In this document: positions 62,770 through 64,000 of the stretch, one piece after another
How the letters are laid out: every line of letters starts with the position of its first letter
How positions within the stretch are numbered: position 1 is the first letter of the stretch
Assembly: GCA_040772905.1 (NCBI GenBank)
Contig: JAXGXJ010000007.1
Coordinates: forward strand, 1 to 64,000
Direction: 5' to 3'
From: JAXGXJ01 sp040772905
GTDB taxonomy: Bacteria > Actinomycetota > Thermoleophilia > RBG-16-64-13
DNA length: 64,000 bases
Program-made: the position numbers and the translations under genes
The notes under the pieces: generated by a model
Databases searched by the model: none
What the model saw: only the letters and a program-made list of their open reading frames with translations
What the model was told of the DNA's origin: nothing

Positions 62770-63774
62770 CTAGAACCCCAGCCCGCGCGCGTTGGTCTCG
62801 TACAGCATAGTCTGCTCGTCTTCGCTCATAGGCAGCGAGCGGAGGAAGTCCATGCAGGCGTCCATGTCCTCGTAGGGGAAGTCGGTCCCCAGCGTGATGC
62901 GGTCCATGCCCAGGCCGTCCCGGGAGCAGTTGAAGGCGGCCGGCAGGTAGTTGCCGCTGGTGGTGACCCAGAGGTTGTTCTGCACGTAGTGGCTGGCCCA
63001 CTGCTTGCTGCCCGGACCGATCTCCGGGTTCGGCACCCAGTGCTTCTGCATGTAGGCGCGGTCGACCCGGAACACCAGGAACGGGAAGGCCTCGCCGAAG
63101 TGCCCCATGATGATCTTGAGCTTGGGGAACTCGTCGAACACACCGCGCACGATCATGCGCATGAACGTGTACGCGACTTCTACCCCGAAGCCGAAGGTCG
63201 GACCGGCCAGCACCATGCCGAACTCGCGCAACGCCGGGATCATGGGCACGGTGGGATGCAGGTAGATGGGCACGCCCAGCTCCTCCACCTTGGCCAGCAG
63301 CGGCCAGTACTTCTTCTCGTCCAGGTACGAATCTCCGAAGTTGGAGTGCGTGTTCCAACCGGTGAAGCCCAGTTCCTTCACACAGCGCTCCAGCTCCTTG
63401 GCCGACCATTCCGGGTCTTTCACCGGCAGGGCCGCGAAGCCGCCGAAGCGATCGGGATGGCGTTGCATGGCCGCGGCCAGGGCGTCGTTGGTCTCGGTGG
63501 CGATGCGCTTGCCCTCTTCAACCTCGAGCTGCTCCACACCGGGAGCCGCCAGCGAGAGCACGGCGAAGTCCACGCCGGCCTCGTCCATGAGCTTCAGACG
63601 ATAGTCGTCCATGTCGAGCAGCTTGGAGCGCACACGCAGCGGCATCCAGGCGTCGGCGGCGAAGCCGATGCCCTTCTCCTCATCCACGTACGTGGGATAC
63701 CCCAACGGGTTGTTCTTGAGCGCGTCAAGCCAGGCCTCGGTGGCGAAGTGGTTCTCCAGATCGATGGTCTTCAA
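62770..63774 (-). CDS. Amidohydrolase family 2 (ACMSD-like) protein
   Basis: A 334-residue paralogue of the 28169-29194 gene, sharing IDLENHFATEA, PGVEQLE, ELGFTGWNTHSNFG, YLHPTVPMIPA, IIMGHFGEAFPF, the segment 'LWVTTSGNYLPAAF' and LGTDFPYEDMDACMDFL. All expected metal ligands, including the Asp of GTD, are present. Probably an aromatic-acid decarboxylase-type enzyme. It follows an incomplete gene at the right edge on the same strand, separated by a terminator. Confidence 0.88.
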   Translation of the reverse strand: MKTIDLENHFATEAWLDALKNNPLGYPTYVDEEKGIGFAADAWMPLRVRSKLLDMDDYRLKLMDEAGVDFAVLSLAAPGVEQLEVEEGKRIATETNDALAAAMQRHPDRFGGFAALPVKDPEWSAKELERCVKELGFTGWNTHSNFGDSYLDEKKYWPLLAKVEELGVPIYLHPTVPMIPALREFGMVLAGPTFGFGVEVAYTFMRMIVRGVFDEFPKLKIIMGHFGEAFPFLVFRVDRAYMQKHWVPNPEIGPGSKQWASHYVQNNLWVTTSGNYLPAAFNCSRDGLGMDRITLGTDFPYEDMDACMDFLRSLPMSEDEQTMLYETNARGLGF

Positions 63775-63805
63775 GTCGCTCCTTCCTATCCGTGCGGAAA
63801 AAAAA

Positions 63806-63831
63806 GGAAGCAGCCCCGAAGGGCTGCTTCC
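63806..63831 (-). terminator. Rho-independent terminator of the right-edge gene
   Basis: On the minus strand an 11-bp stem (GGAAGCAGCCC) with a 4-nt loop is followed by a run of eight T. It stops the leftward transcript of the partial gene before the amidohydrolase. Confidence 0.88.
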
Positions 63832-63849
63832 CGTTGAGAGCCGCGGCTC

Positions 63850-64000
63850 CTACACCAAGTAGGGCATCTCTTCGAACGGCTTCTCGATGGGCATGTTCGG
63901 GTCCTGGCCGTAGACGATGTGGATCTCGTACGGGAATTTGCTCCCGGCTTCGTTCTTGGTCCACTGTCCACCGGCGATCTTGATCTTGCACACGTTCGGG
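63850..64000 (-). CDS. Truncated gene at window edge (C-terminal fragment)
   Basis: The last 49 residues of a protein (NVCKIKIAGGQWTKNEAGSK, FPYEIHIVYGQ, ending FEEMPYLV) before a TAG; the rest lies beyond the window. No family is recognised from this piece. Confidence 0.6.
   Translation of the reverse strand, partial: PNVCKIKIAGGQWTKNEAGSKFPYEIHIVYGQDPNMPIEKPFEEMPYLV

Noticed and set aside
1..64000. CRISPR arrays, tRNA, rRNA, phage genes
   Set aside because: No regularly spaced repeats, cloverleaf-like segments or phage structural genes were recognised while reading the window.

Overview
The window is a high-GC chromosomal segment of a bacterium, most likely a deep-branching member of Actinomycetota (Thermoleophilia- or Coriobacteriia-like). 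The reasons are GC-rich codon use, short T/A-rich lipoprotein linkers, a heliorhodopsin (a family typical of monoderms), S-layer-homology proteins, and a transcarboxylase-type 12S/5S/1.3S locus. This placement is inference; no rRNA or tRNA gene was recognised.

Layout. 1-5.1 kb: a chloramphenicol-acetyltransferase-like gene, a redoxin whose peroxidatic position is an in-frame UGA (probable selenoprotein), a GT2 glycosyltransferase with an EamA transporter, a stand-alone pyruvate-kinase C-domain protein and a lipoprotein. 5.1-21.3 kb: a large molybdate/tungstate and molybdopterin island. It holds modABD diverging from mop-modC, a second modA, a DUF4213/DUF364 chelation protein, a FecCD-type ABC importer, two small lipoproteins resembling the molybdopterin-oxidoreductase fold, an NTPase, and two moeA genes (one fused to a binding-protein-like domain). 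From about 10.3 to 21 kb almost every gene is split by 1-2 nt frameshifts while its motifs stay intact. An IS5-type element with a CTAG target duplication interrupts one of them. Two promoters in this island share a tandem palindromic operator, ATACT-N6-AGTAT repeated at 17 bp.

21.5-34 kb: a ZIP metal transporter followed by a heliorhodopsin, then an SRPBCC protein, DUF763, a small monooxygenase-like protein, a K+ channel with RCK domains, TetR plus amidohydrolase, a Nudix hydrolase, and a PspA/TPM envelope-stress pair with a GerMN protein. 34-45 kb: an EEP-family hydrolase coupled to an unknown membrane protein, a trans-sulfuration enzyme, a MoaE-like protein, a heterodimeric ABC exporter with its MarR regulator, an S-layer protein, and HEAT and DUF4956 proteins.

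45-64 kb: a biotin-dependent carboxyltransferase operon (12S, 5S, 1.3S, then DUF169), an iron alcohol dehydrogenase, small membrane proteins, an rRNA-methyltransferase-like protein, thioredoxin reductase, a DUF454-DUF1295 fusion, a cNMP-binding protein coupled to a VOC protein, two aminotransferases around an MFS transporter, a CoA-binding protein, and TetR with two further amidohydrolases. A truncated gene lies at the right edge.

Genes work together most visibly in the Mo/W island: uptake, intracellular storage (Mop), chelation, and insertion into molybdopterin by MoeA, with the MoaE-like protein elsewhere in the window. The frameshift density in 10-21 kb must be weighed before calling those genes dead, because the pattern looks at least as much like sequence error as like decay.
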